Assembly: GCF_039536245.1 (NCBI RefSeq)
Contig: NZ_BAAAYN010000009.1
Coordinates: 1 to 64,000 of the forward strand
Reading direction: 5' to 3'
Source: Cryptosporangium minutisporangium
GTDB taxonomy: Bacteria; Actinomycetota; Actinomycetes; Mycobacteriales; Cryptosporangiaceae
Length of the DNA stretch: 64,000 bases
Shown: piece after piece, positions 41,944 through 50,305 of the stretch
Position numbering within the stretch: the stretch's first letter is position 1
Layout: every line of letters begins with the position of its first letter
The notes under the pieces: model-generated
What the model was told of the DNA's origin: nothing
Databases searched by the model: none
The model's input: only the letters and a program-made list of their open reading frames with translations
Translations under genes and position numbers: made by a program

Positions 41944-43077
41944 GTGCTCGTGACGTTCGTTGCCCCGACAGCCCGCTTCCGCGTCGTCCTCGCGCTGGTC
42001 GCCGTCCTAGCCGCGCTGGGTCTCCTGTTCGGCGGTGTACCCGGTCCGGCGGTCGCGGCGCCCAGCACGGCCGAGGACGACGAGGGCGGCACCGCGTCGT
42101 TACGCCAGAAACTCGACGAGGCGGCGAGCGGTTACAACAACGCGCGAGCCAAGGCCCAGGCGTCCGAACGTCGCCGCGCCGCGTTGATCCAGAAGATCGC
42201 CGCTGCCGAGAAGCGCATCTCCGCACTCGACCGGGAAGTCCAGGAGCTGAGCGCAGCCGCCTACCGCGGCGGCCTGCCCGACCCGGCCACCGCGATGGCC
42301 AACTCGCGGTCGCTGCCGGACATGATCGGCGACGTGGGGCTGATCGAAAGCCTCTCCCAGCGCAGGCAGCAGACCCTCGACGAGCTCCGGAACTCCCGGA
42401 AGGATCTCGCGGCCGCCCAGCGCGAGGTCGACGAGCAGCTGGCGAAGCAGCGCGCCGAGCAGCGCACGATGGACAAACGGCGCCGGGACGCGGAGAAAGC
42501 ACTGGCCGCGGCGGACGTCGGTGGTGAGCGCACCGGTGGTTTCTCGACCGACGGTGACAACACCGACCAGCCGGCAGCGTCGTCCGGGGGTGACCGCAGC
42601 TCGGCCGAGGCGCCGCAGGCGACCACGCCGAAGAAGCGGAAGAAGACGCGGCGTGCGGCGGCGGCTCCGCGTCGCTCGGACGGCACGTGGGCGTCGCAGG
42701 GCTGCTCGCAGGACGATCCGACGTCCGGCGGGTGCCTGACCGGCCGCACCCTGCACGCGCTGCGGCAGACGAAGGCCGCCGGCTTCACCCGCTACGTCCA
42801 CTGCTTCCGGCAGGCGTCGTTCGGCGAGCACCCCAAGGGCCGGGCGTGCGACTTCGCGGCGTCGCGGAGCGGCTTCGGCGGGGCCGCGACCGGCGGCGAC
42901 CGGACCTACGGAAACCGCTTGGCGGCGTGGCTGGTGGAGAACGCCGACCGGCTCGCCGTCCTCTACGTCATCTGGTACCGGCAGATCTGGCTACCTGGCT
43001 CCGGCTGGCGGGCGTACCAGAGCGGCGGCGACCCCTCGTCCGCCCATACGAACCACGTCCACCTATCGATCCAGTAA
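41944..43077 (+). CDS. Secreted coiled-coil protein with LAS-type metallopeptidase-like C-terminal domain
   Basis: 377 residues from GTG 41944; GTG 41950 is equally possible. Signal peptide (RFRVVLALVAVLAALGLLFGG, cleavage near AVAA), an Arg/Glu-rich coiled coil (about 45-190) like the N-terminal regulators of NlpC/P60 hydrolases, a Lys/Arg-rich linker, and a C-terminal domain with paired cysteines, H-P-K-G-R-A-C-D-F and S-A-H-T-N-H-V-H-L. The HxxxxxxD plus HxH arrangement fits a zinc site of LAS/M15-like peptidases (the ARB_07466/VldE-type domain). Probably acts on peptidoglycan. Its 3' end overlaps the phosphotransferase gene by 15 bases. Confidence 0.7.
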   Translation: MLVTFVAPTARFRVVLALVAVLAALGLLFGGVPGPAVAAPSTAEDDEGGTASLRQKLDEAASGYNNARAKAQASERRRAALIQKIAAAEKRISALDREVQELSAAAYRGGLPDPATAMANSRSLPDMIGDVGLIESLSQRRQQTLDELRNSRKDLAAAQREVDEQLAKQRAEQRTMDKRRRDAEKALAAADVGGERTGGFSTDGDNTDQPAASSGGDRSSAEAPQATTPKKRKKTRRAAAAPRRSDGTWASQGCSQDDPTSGGCLTGRTLHALRQTKAAGFTRYVHCFRQASFGEHPKGRACDFAASRSGFGGAATGGDRTYGNRLAAWLVENADRLAVLYVIWYRQIWLPGSGWRAYQSGGDPSSAHTNHVHLSIQ

Positions 43078-44079
43078 GCCGGCGAGCGCGCGCTCGGCCA
43101 GCATCGGCACCGCTCGCCCGGCCGCCGCGTAGCCGTCGCCGACGGTGCCACCGGCCAGGTAGCGGGCGTGCACTCCCTCCAGGATCACCGCGAGCTTGAA
43201 CTCGGCGAACGCCCGATAGAGCGGCAGCAGGTCCAGCTCCCGGCCGGTCCGGGTCGCGTAGGCCGCGGCGAACTCGTCCGCGGTCGGGAAGCCGGGATGC
43301 CCGGTGACGCCGCCCGCGGACGAGACCGAGCCGTCGTCCGCCCAGTAGAGGAGCGTCAGCGCCAGGTCGGCCAGCGGGTCGCCGAGCGTCGAGAGCTCCC
43401 AGTCGACGACGGCCGCGACGTCGGTGCCCCGGATGATCATGTTGTCGAGGCGGTAGTCGCCGTGCACGAGCGTGGTCTCGCTGTCCGTCGGCAGGTCCGT
43501 GCCGAGCCGGGTCAGCAACTCCTCCATGACCGGCAGGTCGCGCGTCTTGGACGCCGCCCACTGCCGCCCCCACCGGCGTACCTGCCGCTGCAGGTAGCCG
43601 GTCGGCGGGCCGAACTCGGAGAGACCGGTCTCCACCAGATCGACCTCGTGGATCCGGGCCAGCGCCTCGACCACGCTCGCACCGATCGCGCCCCGGTCGT
43701 CGGGCGCGAGTGCCGCGGTCTGCTCCGGCCTGCGGTAGACCTCGCCGACGACGTCCTCGACCAGGTAGAACGGTGCACCGAGGACGTCCGGGCCCGGCTC
43801 GAACGCGGCTGTGCGAGCCACCGGGACCGCGCTCTGCTGGAGGCCGGAGAGCACCCGGTACTCGCGCCCCATGTCGTGTGCGCTGGGCAGTACCGGCCCG
43901 CGCGGCGGCCGCCGCAGGATCAGGGAGCTCGCCTCGAACACGACTCGGAACGTGAGGTTCGAGAGGCCGCCGGAGATCAGCGTGGCGCTCTGGACCGTCC
44001 CCTGCTCGGGGAGGTGGACGGACGCCCACGCGGCGAGGGCGTCGAGGTCGAGCCCGGGTAACGAGGATTCTGGGGCCAC
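43063..44079 (-). CDS. Phosphotransferase family protein (APH/ACAD10-like kinase)
   Basis: 338 residues from GTG 44079, behind GGAGGTAAG. Kinase-like fold of the APH superfamily: LISGGLSNLTFRV, FYLVEDVVGEV, catalytic loop L-V-H-G-D-Y-R-L-D-N-M and the metal Asp in VAAVVDWELSTLGDPLADLA. The DWELSTLGDPLADL block is typical of the group related to the kinase part of ACAD10/11, which phosphorylates hydroxyacyl-CoAs, rather than of drug kinases. No acyl-CoA gene is next to it, so the substrate is uncertain. Confidence 0.85.
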   Translation of the reverse strand: MAPESSLPGLDLDALAAWASVHLPEQGTVQSATLISGGLSNLTFRVVFEASSLILRRPPRGPVLPSAHDMGREYRVLSGLQQSAVPVARTAAFEPGPDVLGAPFYLVEDVVGEVYRRPEQTAALAPDDRGAIGASVVEALARIHEVDLVETGLSEFGPPTGYLQRQVRRWGRQWAASKTRDLPVMEELLTRLGTDLPTDSETTLVHGDYRLDNMIIRGTDVAAVVDWELSTLGDPLADLALTLLYWADDGSVSSAGGVTGHPGFPTADEFAAAYATRTGRELDLLPLYRAFAEFKLAVILEGVHARYLAGGTVGDGYAAAGRAVPMLAERALAGLLDR

Positions 44080-44335
44080 GTTGCTTACCTCCGTGAACCG
44101 ACAATGCGGTCGAGTTGGACGCTCTAGTCTGGCAGCGCCCGCCCGATGGCTCCACCCCAGAGTATTTGTCTGGTGCATGGTCGGTATGGTGAGAATTGAT
44201 TTCCTTCATGTGACCGGGATCTCGCATAGTGAGGCGTTCCGGCGCCCGGTAACTCCTCGGTAATCACCCGGCCCCGCCGCCGCTACACCTGTGCCGCCCG
44301 ACGCCGCCCCGCGGCCCGATTCGGAGAACGATGTC

Positions 44336-45466
44336 ATGCCTGCTGTCCAGAACGTCCTGGTCGTCGGCGGCGGTGCGGCGGGCGCCGCATCCGCCATCCT
44401 CCTCGCCGAGCAGGGTGTCGCCGTCGAGGTCGCGGAGGCGAACCCGGACGTCACGACGCTCGGCTCCGGCATCACCCTCCAGGGCAACGCGCTGCGCGTC
44501 CTTCGCCGGCTCGGGGTCTGGGAGCAGGTGAGCGCGAAGGGTTACGCCTTCAACGACCTCGGGATCCGCGCTCCCGATCCACATGGCACCGTGGTCGCCG
44601 AGTTCCCGGACGCCCGCACCGGCGGCCCCGAACTGCCGGCGACGCTCGGGATGTACCGCCCCGACCTGGCCGCGATCCTGATGCAGCGCGCCACCGAGCT
44701 GGGGGCGAAGGTCCGGTTCGGCTCGTCGTTCGCCGAGCTGACCCAAGACGACCACGGAGTCGACGTGCGGTTCTCCGACGGCTCGTCCGGCCGGTACGAC
44801 CTGGTGATCGGCGCGGACGGGATCCGGTCGGCCGTGCGGCGCGCGATCGGCGTCGAGCTGGAGACCCGCTCCACCGGCATGGGAATCTGGCGGGTGTTCG
44901 CGCCGCGTCCGGCCAGCGTCACCCGGACCGACCTGATCTACGGCGGCCCGAGCTACATCGCCGGGTACTGCCCGACCGGCGAGGACACGCTCTACGCGTA
45001 CATCGTCGAGAAGGTGCAGGATCGCAGCGGGCTCTCGCCGGCCGAGAAGTTGGCCACGATGGTCGAGCTCTCGCAGGCCTACCACGGGCCGTGGGACGAC
45101 ATCCGCCCCGGCCTGACCGACCCGAGCCGGGTCAACTACACCCGGTTCGAGACGCACCTCCTCGACGCGCCGTGGAACCGCGGCCGGGTCGTGCTGATCG
45201 GCGACGCCGCGCACACCTGCCCGCCCACCCTGGCGCAGGGCGCGGCGATGGCACTGGAGGACGCGGCGGTCCTGGCCGAGTTGCTGACCACGGCGGAGCA
45301 GCTCGACCAGAGCGTGTTCGACGTGTTCACGGTGCGGCGCTACGAGCGCGCCAAGCTCGTGGTCGAGTCGTCGGTGCAGCTCGGGCAGTGGCTGATCGAC
45401 GGTGTCCGCGGGGACGTTCCCGGCTTGATGGGGAAGGTGTCCGCCCTGGTGAGCCAGCCAGCCTGA
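44336..45466 (+). CDS. FAD-dependent aromatic-type monooxygenase (PHBH fold)
   Basis: 376 residues from ATG 44336 behind CGGAGAACG. FAD-binding GxGxxG-like VLVVGGGAAGAASAILLAEQG, the DG motif YDLVIGADGIRSAVR, and the GD motif GRVVLIGDAAHTCPPTLAQGAAMALEDAAVLAE. This is the class A flavoprotein monooxygenase pattern (hydroxylation of an aromatic or polyketide using NAD(P)H and oxygen). Monocistronic, followed by a strong hairpin. Substrate unknown. Confidence 0.9.
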   Translation: MPAVQNVLVVGGGAAGAASAILLAEQGVAVEVAEANPDVTTLGSGITLQGNALRVLRRLGVWEQVSAKGYAFNDLGIRAPDPHGTVVAEFPDARTGGPELPATLGMYRPDLAAILMQRATELGAKVRFGSSFAELTQDDHGVDVRFSDGSSGRYDLVIGADGIRSAVRRAIGVELETRSTGMGIWRVFAPRPASVTRTDLIYGGPSYIAGYCPTGEDTLYAYIVEKVQDRSGLSPAEKLATMVELSQAYHGPWDDIRPGLTDPSRVNYTRFETHLLDAPWNRGRVVLIGDAAHTCPPTLAQGAAMALEDAAVLAELLTTAEQLDQSVFDVFTVRRYERAKLVVESSVQLGQWLIDGVRGDVPGLMGKVSALVSQPA

Positions 45467-45562
45467 GGTCCGGCCCGACCGCCGTCCCGGGTGGCACCCG
45501 CCGCCCGGGGTGGGGCGCGCCGCCCCGGAACTTCCCGACAGACCGCTTCCCCGCTCCCTCCG

Positions 45563-45591
45563 AGAGGTGGTCTTTCCGAAAGACCACCTCT
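45563..45591. terminator. Perfect 14-bp hairpin, likely bidirectional terminator; second partial copy at 45604
   Basis: AGAGGTGGTCTTTC (45563-45576) and GAAAGACCACCTCT (45578-45591) are perfect inverted repeats separated by one base, giving a 12-bp stem with a 5-base loop. It lies between the convergent monooxygenase and HxlR genes. A related single arm, AGAGGTGGCCTTCCCGAAAA, follows at 45604-45623, so this may be a copy of a repeated intergenic element. Confidence 0.6.
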
Positions 45592-45755
45592 GCGCGCCCC
45601 ATGAGAGGTGGCCTTCCCGAAAATCCGCCCGCGCCCGGCGCCGCCCGCCCGCCCGCCCGCATCGCGCCGCGCGCCCGTGCCTCTGTGCCGCGCGCCCGTG
45701 CCACGCGCTGCCTGGAACTCGCCCGGCGCCCGGCGCCCGGGGCCCGCGGGCGAGG

Positions 45756-46430
45756 CTAGACGCGGGGCACAGAGGCGAACGCTGTGGGGCGGAACCACGT
45801 CGGAACCGCGCGCCGCAACGGTTCCGGGCCGTCCAGCGCGACGTCCCCGGTACGCACCGCGTCCCACCAGGACACGTCGCCCCGCCACACCAGCACCATC
45901 CGGCGCAGGTCCGCGGTGACCCGCACCGCCACGTCGTGGCCCGGGTCGACGTCGCACACGTCGACGTCGGGCGGGGTGATCACCATCCACCAGTCCTGCT
46001 TCCGCGGCGCCGCGCCGGGGAAGCGGAACTGGACGACGGTCCGTCCCGCCGGGACCGCGCCGTGGTCGACGTTGCGGTGCAGGTCCCAGAGCAGCAGCTT
46101 GGGGTCGAGGTCGGAGTCGCCGAGCTCGCCGACCCAGCGGACGCCCCACGCACCGAGCGCCGCGACGATCGGCGCCAGCTCCGCACCGGCGGGCGTCAGC
46201 ACGTACTGCACTTCGCGCTCGCCGGGCCGCCGCTCCACGACCCCGGCCGCGACGAGGTGCTGCAGCCGTTTGGACAGCAGCGTCGGGGAGATCCGCGGCA
46301 GCCCGCGCCGCAGGTCGTTGAAGTGCCGGCTGCCGGCGACCAACTCCCGCACCACGAGCATCGTCCACCGCTCGTCGAGCAGTTCCATGGCCTTCGCGAC
46401 CGGGCAGAACTGGTGGTACGTGGCTCCCAT
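45756..46430 (-). CDS. HxlR family regulator with C-terminal SCP2-like domain
   Basis: 224 residues. Winged helix of HxlR type: FCPVAKAMELLDERWTMLVVRELVAGSRHFNDLRRGLPRISPTLLSKRLQHLVAAGVVERRP (about 8-70). HxlR proteins are ~110 residues; the extra ~110 C-terminal residues (VVQFRFPGAAPRKQDWWMVITPPDVDVCDVDPGHDVAVRV and so on) look like a sterol-carrier (SCP2)-type ligand pocket found in some actinobacterial relatives. The gene is divergent from a methyltransferase gene, with a 25-bp palindrome 7 bases before its ATG. Confidence 0.9.
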   Translation of the reverse strand: MGATYHQFCPVAKAMELLDERWTMLVVRELVAGSRHFNDLRRGLPRISPTLLSKRLQHLVAAGVVERRPGEREVQYVLTPAGAELAPIVAALGAWGVRWVGELGDSDLDPKLLLWDLHRNVDHGAVPAGRTVVQFRFPGAAPRKQDWWMVITPPDVDVCDVDPGHDVAVRVTADLRRMVLVWRGDVSWWDAVRTGDVALDGPEPLRRAVPTWFRPTAFASVPRV

Positions 46431-46437
46431 GGGTCAG

Positions 46438-46462
46438 TTCTAGTACAGATCGTGTACTAGAA
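46438..46462. promoter_or_regulatory. HxlR operator TTCTAGTACA-N5-TGTACTAGAA
   Basis: A perfect 10-bp inverted repeat with a 5-base centre (46448-46452), 25 bp in all, sits 7 bases before the HxlR ATG and 72 bases before the methyltransferase ATG. The GTAC cores match known HxlR-type operators. Its closeness to the start codon leaves no room for a ribosome site, so the HxlR mRNA may be leaderless and the operator would cover its -10. Confidence 0.85.
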
Positions 46463-46534
46463 GGGCACCCACCGTTTTCCTACCGTCGTTCCGACGGGCC
46501 GGCACCAGGTCGGCCGAGGACACGGGGGACACCC

Positions 46535-47341
46535 ATGACCACTGACACGGCGTTGAAGGCCAAGCACAGAGCGATGTGGGCGCTGGGTGACTACCCGGCC
46601 GTCGCCACGGACCTGATCAGCTCGCTCGGCCCGATCCTGGTCGCCGCCGCGGGGCTCGGGCCCGGGCGGCGGGTGCTCGACGTCGCGGCGGGTACCGGCA
46701 ACGTCGCGATCCCGGCCGCACTCGCCGGGGCGGACGTCGTCGCCTGCGATCTGACGCCAGAGCTGCTGCGGGTGGGCGAACTCGGTGCCAAGGAGAGCGG
46801 CGCGACGGTCGTCTGGCAGGAGGCCGACGCGGAGAACCTCCCGTACGACACGGGCGAGTTCGACGCGGTCGTCTCCTGCGTGGGCGTCATGTTCGCGCCG
46901 CACCACCAGGCCGCCGCGGACGAGTTCGTCCGGGTCTGCCGGCCCGGCGGCCGCATCGGGTTGATCAGCTGGACGCCCGAGGGCTTCGTCGGGCAGCTCT
47001 TCGCCGCGATGAAGCCGTACGTCGCGCCGCCGCCGCCCGGTGCCCAGCCGCCACCGCTGTGGGGGAGCGAGGCACACCTGAGCACCCTCTTCGGCGACCG
47101 GGTCCGCGGCGTCGCCACCCGCAGGCAGAACGTGCTGGTCGAGGGCTTCGCGACCGGCGCCGAGTTCCGCGACTACTGGAAAGAGATCTACGGTCCGACG
47201 ATCGCGGCCTACCGCGGCCTCGGCGGCGACCCCGACCGCACCGCCGCGCTCGACCGCGACCTGGCCGACCTCGGCGATCGCTACCTCACCGGCGGCGTGA
47301 TGCCGTGGGAGTACCTGCTCTATACGGCTTCGGTGGCCTGA
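46535..47341 (+). CDS. Class I SAM-dependent methyltransferase
   Basis: 268 residues. Motif I LDVAAGTGNVAIPAALAGADVVACDLTPELL, then EADAENLPYDTGEFDAVVSCVGVMFAPHHQAAADEFVRVCRPGGRIGLISWTPEG, which is the UbiE/Methyltransferase_11 pattern. No target is defined. Divergent from the HxlR gene and probably repressed by it through the palindrome at 46438-46462. The 3' end overlaps the convergent amidohydrolase gene by 22 bases. Confidence 0.9.
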   Translation: MTTDTALKAKHRAMWALGDYPAVATDLISSLGPILVAAAGLGPGRRVLDVAAGTGNVAIPAALAGADVVACDLTPELLRVGELGAKESGATVVWQEADAENLPYDTGEFDAVVSCVGVMFAPHHQAAADEFVRVCRPGGRIGLISWTPEGFVGQLFAAMKPYVAPPPPGAQPPPLWGSEAHLSTLFGDRVRGVATRRQNVLVEGFATGAEFRDYWKEIYGPTIAAYRGLGGDPDRTAALDRDLADLGDRYLTGGVMPWEYLLYTASVA

Positions 47342-49191
47342 GCCAGCGAGCCGTTCTCCACCGGCGACCGCTGAGCCCGCTCGACCTCGGAGAAGGCCGG
47401 AGGTCGGACGGGGTTCAGCGGCGCCCGGCTCTCCTCCCGGTAGCGGAGGAAGCGGCCGGTGCGCCGGGAGACGCCGTACTCCGGGCGGAACTCGCCGCCG
47501 GAGAACACCACCTCGCCGCCGATCACGGTCGCGTCCACGGCAGCGTCGTTCCGGTTGACCATCCGGCGCAGGCCGCCGAACTCCGGGAGCGGCTCCTCGT
47601 GGTAGCTCGCGAGGACGTCGGCGTCGAGTCCGGCCGGGTCGACCACCACCAAGTCGGCCCGGTCGCCGACGCGCAGGTGCCCGGCATCCAGACCGAGCCA
47701 GTCGGCCAGCTCTCCGGTGAGCCGGTGCACCGCACGCTCGGTGGTGAGGAACGGCCGGCCGGCTCGCTCGGCGTCCCGCACCCGGCCGAGCAGGCGGAGG
47801 CCGTAGTTGTAGAAGGCCATGTTCCGCAGGTGCGCCCCGGCGTCCGAGAAGCCGTACTGCACGCCGGGTAGCGCCGACAACCGGTCGAGGATCTCCGGGC
47901 GGTCGTTGACGATCGTCGTCTTCCAGCGGAACTTCCGCCCGTGCTCGACCACCAGGTCGAGGAACGCGTCGACGACGTGCACGCCGCGGGCCTCGGCGAC
48001 ATCGGCGACCGACTGTCCCACCAGCGAGGCGTCCGGGCACTCGACGATGTACGCGTCGGCGAAGTCGCGGTGCCAGACCCGGGAGCTGAATCGCTTCTCG
48101 AAATCCCGGCGGAACCACCGCCGGTATCCCTCGTCGCGCAGCAGCCGATCGCGCTCCAGTTCGTCCTGCAGGTGCAGGGCGGCGGCGCCCGCACCGAACT
48201 CCTCGAACACCACCAGGTCGACGCCGTCCGCGTGCACCTCGAACGGCACGGGCAGGTGCTGGAACCGGAAGTTGCCGCGACCGGGCCCGTTCGCCAGCCA
48301 GGAGAGCGGTCCGAAGATGCGCCAGAGCCAGCGGTCGGACTTCGGGTCGGCGGCCGAGAGCAGCGACGTCTTCAGTGCCTTGCGGCCGATCCCGGTGCTC
48401 GTGCCGAGGAAGAACAGCACGTCGTACTTCGTGTTCAGGTTCGGGATGCTCTGCAGGATCGCGCCGCGCTTGCGCAGTAAGCGGTGCAGCGTGCGGTACT
48501 CCGACCAGTGCGCGTAGGTGCTCGGCAGCGACCGGGAGCGGTACCGGTCACCGTCCAGTTTGTCCCAAGGGTTCGTCATCGTCGACAGCCCGATGAAGCC
48601 GGCGTCGAGCGCGTCGGAGAGCAGGTCGGTCATCTGCCGCAGCTCGCCGGCGGCCGGCCGGTGGCTCCGATCGGTGGCTCGGCCGAGCCCCATCACCGTG
48701 GTCCGCAGGTCGGAGTGGCCGAGGAACGAGGCGACGTTCGGCCCGAGCGGGAGTTGCTCGACCGCGGCGGCCCACTCGGACGGCCGGGTCCAGGTGCGTC
48801 CCTCTCCCAGTGCGGTGAGCACGTGCTGGCGGGGGAGCGCTTCGACCCGACTGAACAGATCGGCGGCGTCGACCGGCTCGACGTAGATCGTCGAGAGCGA
48901 GCAGTTGCCGACCACCACCGTCGTGACGCCGTGCCGGACCGACTCCTTCAGCCCGGGGGAGACCAGCACCTCGGCGTCGTAGTGGGTGTGCAGGTCGACC
49001 ATGCCGGGCAGCACCCAGCGTCCGGTCGCGTCGATCACCTCGGTGGCCGGTCCGACCGGCAGCGGGTTGACCGCGCCGTCCGCCACCTCCACCACCAGTC
49101 CGTCGCGGACGCCGAGGTCACGGATCGCGGACGGCGCACCGGTGCCGTCGAACCAGCGGCCACCCCGGATCACGAGGTCGAAGTCGGTCAT
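47320..49191 (-). CDS. N-acyl-D-amino-acid deacylase-like amidohydrolase
   Basis: 623 residues from ATG 49191 with GGGAGGG upstream. Amidohydrolase superfamily: DLVIRGGRWFDGTGAPS opening, metal ligands in VDLHTHYDAE, VVVGNCSLSTIYVEP, SFLGHSDLR, and the late FSDAGAHLRNM with the catalytic Asp, then GDRADLVVVDPAGLD. This matches the D-aminoacylase/dihydroorotase-like group (EC 3.5.1.81-like). Some members of this subgroup act on other amides, so the substrate is open. Confidence 0.85.
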   Translation of the reverse strand: MTDFDLVIRGGRWFDGTGAPSAIRDLGVRDGLVVEVADGAVNPLPVGPATEVIDATGRWVLPGMVDLHTHYDAEVLVSPGLKESVRHGVTTVVVGNCSLSTIYVEPVDAADLFSRVEALPRQHVLTALGEGRTWTRPSEWAAAVEQLPLGPNVASFLGHSDLRTTVMGLGRATDRSHRPAAGELRQMTDLLSDALDAGFIGLSTMTNPWDKLDGDRYRSRSLPSTYAHWSEYRTLHRLLRKRGAILQSIPNLNTKYDVLFFLGTSTGIGRKALKTSLLSAADPKSDRWLWRIFGPLSWLANGPGRGNFRFQHLPVPFEVHADGVDLVVFEEFGAGAAALHLQDELERDRLLRDEGYRRWFRRDFEKRFSSRVWHRDFADAYIVECPDASLVGQSVADVAEARGVHVVDAFLDLVVEHGRKFRWKTTIVNDRPEILDRLSALPGVQYGFSDAGAHLRNMAFYNYGLRLLGRVRDAERAGRPFLTTERAVHRLTGELADWLGLDAGHLRVGDRADLVVVDPAGLDADVLASYHEEPLPEFGGLRRMVNRNDAAVDATVIGGEVVFSGGEFRPEYGVSRRTGRFLRYREESRAPLNPVRPPAFSEVERAQRSPVENGSLAQATEAV

Positions 49192-49281
49192 CGCACACCC
49201 TCCCGGCGTGACGTGCACCACAGATGCGCCCGAGGGTAGCGCGATATCTGATCAACAATCGTCAGAATCCCCGAGTCCGGA

Positions 49282-50061
49282 TCAGACGCGTACGTGCACC
49301 GGGGTTCCTGGCTCGGGATGGTCGAGGACCGCGCTCGCGTTTCCGCCGCGGAGAAGGAGCTCGTACCACCGCACCTCGGATCCGTCCGCCCGGGTCCATC
49401 CCGAGCTGCCCGGCGCGAACGACAGCGACCCGGCGGGGACGTCGAACGTTCCGTCGCTCACCACCGCCTCCGCGCCGACGCCGCCCACCCGCAGCGTCAC
49501 CACCGAGCCCAGCGGCGCCGGCGGCTCCGACCAGCTCGTCTTGAGGTTTCCGTAGCCGTCGACGTAGAGCACCGCCCGCTCCGGCGGCGGTGGGATCCGG
49601 CCGGGGTCGACCGGGCCCACCACGTCGGCCTCTCCGGCCAGCACCCGCGGGAGCAGGGACGGGAACGCGTCCCGGGACCGGAACTGCGACCCCGAGTTCG
49701 GAATCGCCAGTTCCGACAGCGACACGGCCTCGTCCCGCAGGAACGAGAAGACGTGGCCGGCGTCGACCGCGACGACCTGGGTGCCGTCGGGCAGCACAGC
49801 GGCCACCAGCCGTTCGCCTTCGTTGTCCGGCCGGGGCTCGTCGGTGTCGGCGCGCGGCGCCACGTTGCAGTAGATGAGCCGGCCGGGCGGACCCGGGGTG
49901 AGCGCCAGTTGTGCGACGCAGAAGCCGGCGCCGATCGTGTCGAACGGTGGCACCGGCGTGTAGACGACGTCGGCGTCCGGCAGGTAGCGGGCCAGTCGCT
50001 GGCGGACCTCCGCGTAGGCCAGGTCGCCCACGCCGTAGTCGGCTATCAGCTGCAGCAGCAT
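49282..50061 (-). CDS. SAM-hydrolase/fluorinase (DUF62) family-like protein
   Basis: 259 residues from ATG 50061, behind a strong GAGGAGGAG. The order ADYGVGDLAYAEVRQRL, VPPFDTIGAGFCVAQLAL, VLPDGTQVVAVDAGHVFSFL and YVDGYGNLKTSW fits the two-domain SAM hydroxide adenosyltransferase/chlorinase fold, including the NxDGxGN-like block. The DFG.GD start of canonical members is altered to DYGVGD, so catalysis is uncertain. Divergent from the P450 gene. Confidence 0.65.
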   Translation of the reverse strand: MLLQLIADYGVGDLAYAEVRQRLARYLPDADVVYTPVPPFDTIGAGFCVAQLALTPGPPGRLIYCNVAPRADTDEPRPDNEGERLVAAVLPDGTQVVAVDAGHVFSFLRDEAVSLSELAIPNSGSQFRSRDAFPSLLPRVLAGEADVVGPVDPGRIPPPPERAVLYVDGYGNLKTSWSEPPAPLGSVVTLRVGGVGAEAVVSDGTFDVPAGSLSFAPGSSGWTRADGSEVRWYELLLRGGNASAVLDHPEPGTPVHVRV

Positions 50062-50305
50062 GTTCTCCTCCTCGTCGAGTCGATCGGGCATACCCCGGTC
50101 GCCGCCTCCGACGCCCCGCCGGGTACGCGACGACGTCGGTTACCGAGATCACCCGAGGTCCGCGCTGCCGGATGTGCTACCCGGCGTCCGGTTCTAGGAG
50201 CATGTCTGCGGTGTGGCATCCAGTTTGTACCTATTCATGCCCTTAGTTTGGGACGTCAGCGCGCGGGCACAGGTCGGCACGATGCGCATCGACGAGGAGG
50301 GGCCG
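50062..50305. other. Divergent intergenic region before the P450 gene
   Basis: 244 bases with no gene. It holds the promoters of the SAM-hydrolase-like and P450 genes. The only AT-rich part, around 50220-50250, is the best place for the P450 promoter. GAGGAGGGG at 50294-50302 is the P450 ribosome site. No convincing palindrome. Confidence 0.35.
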
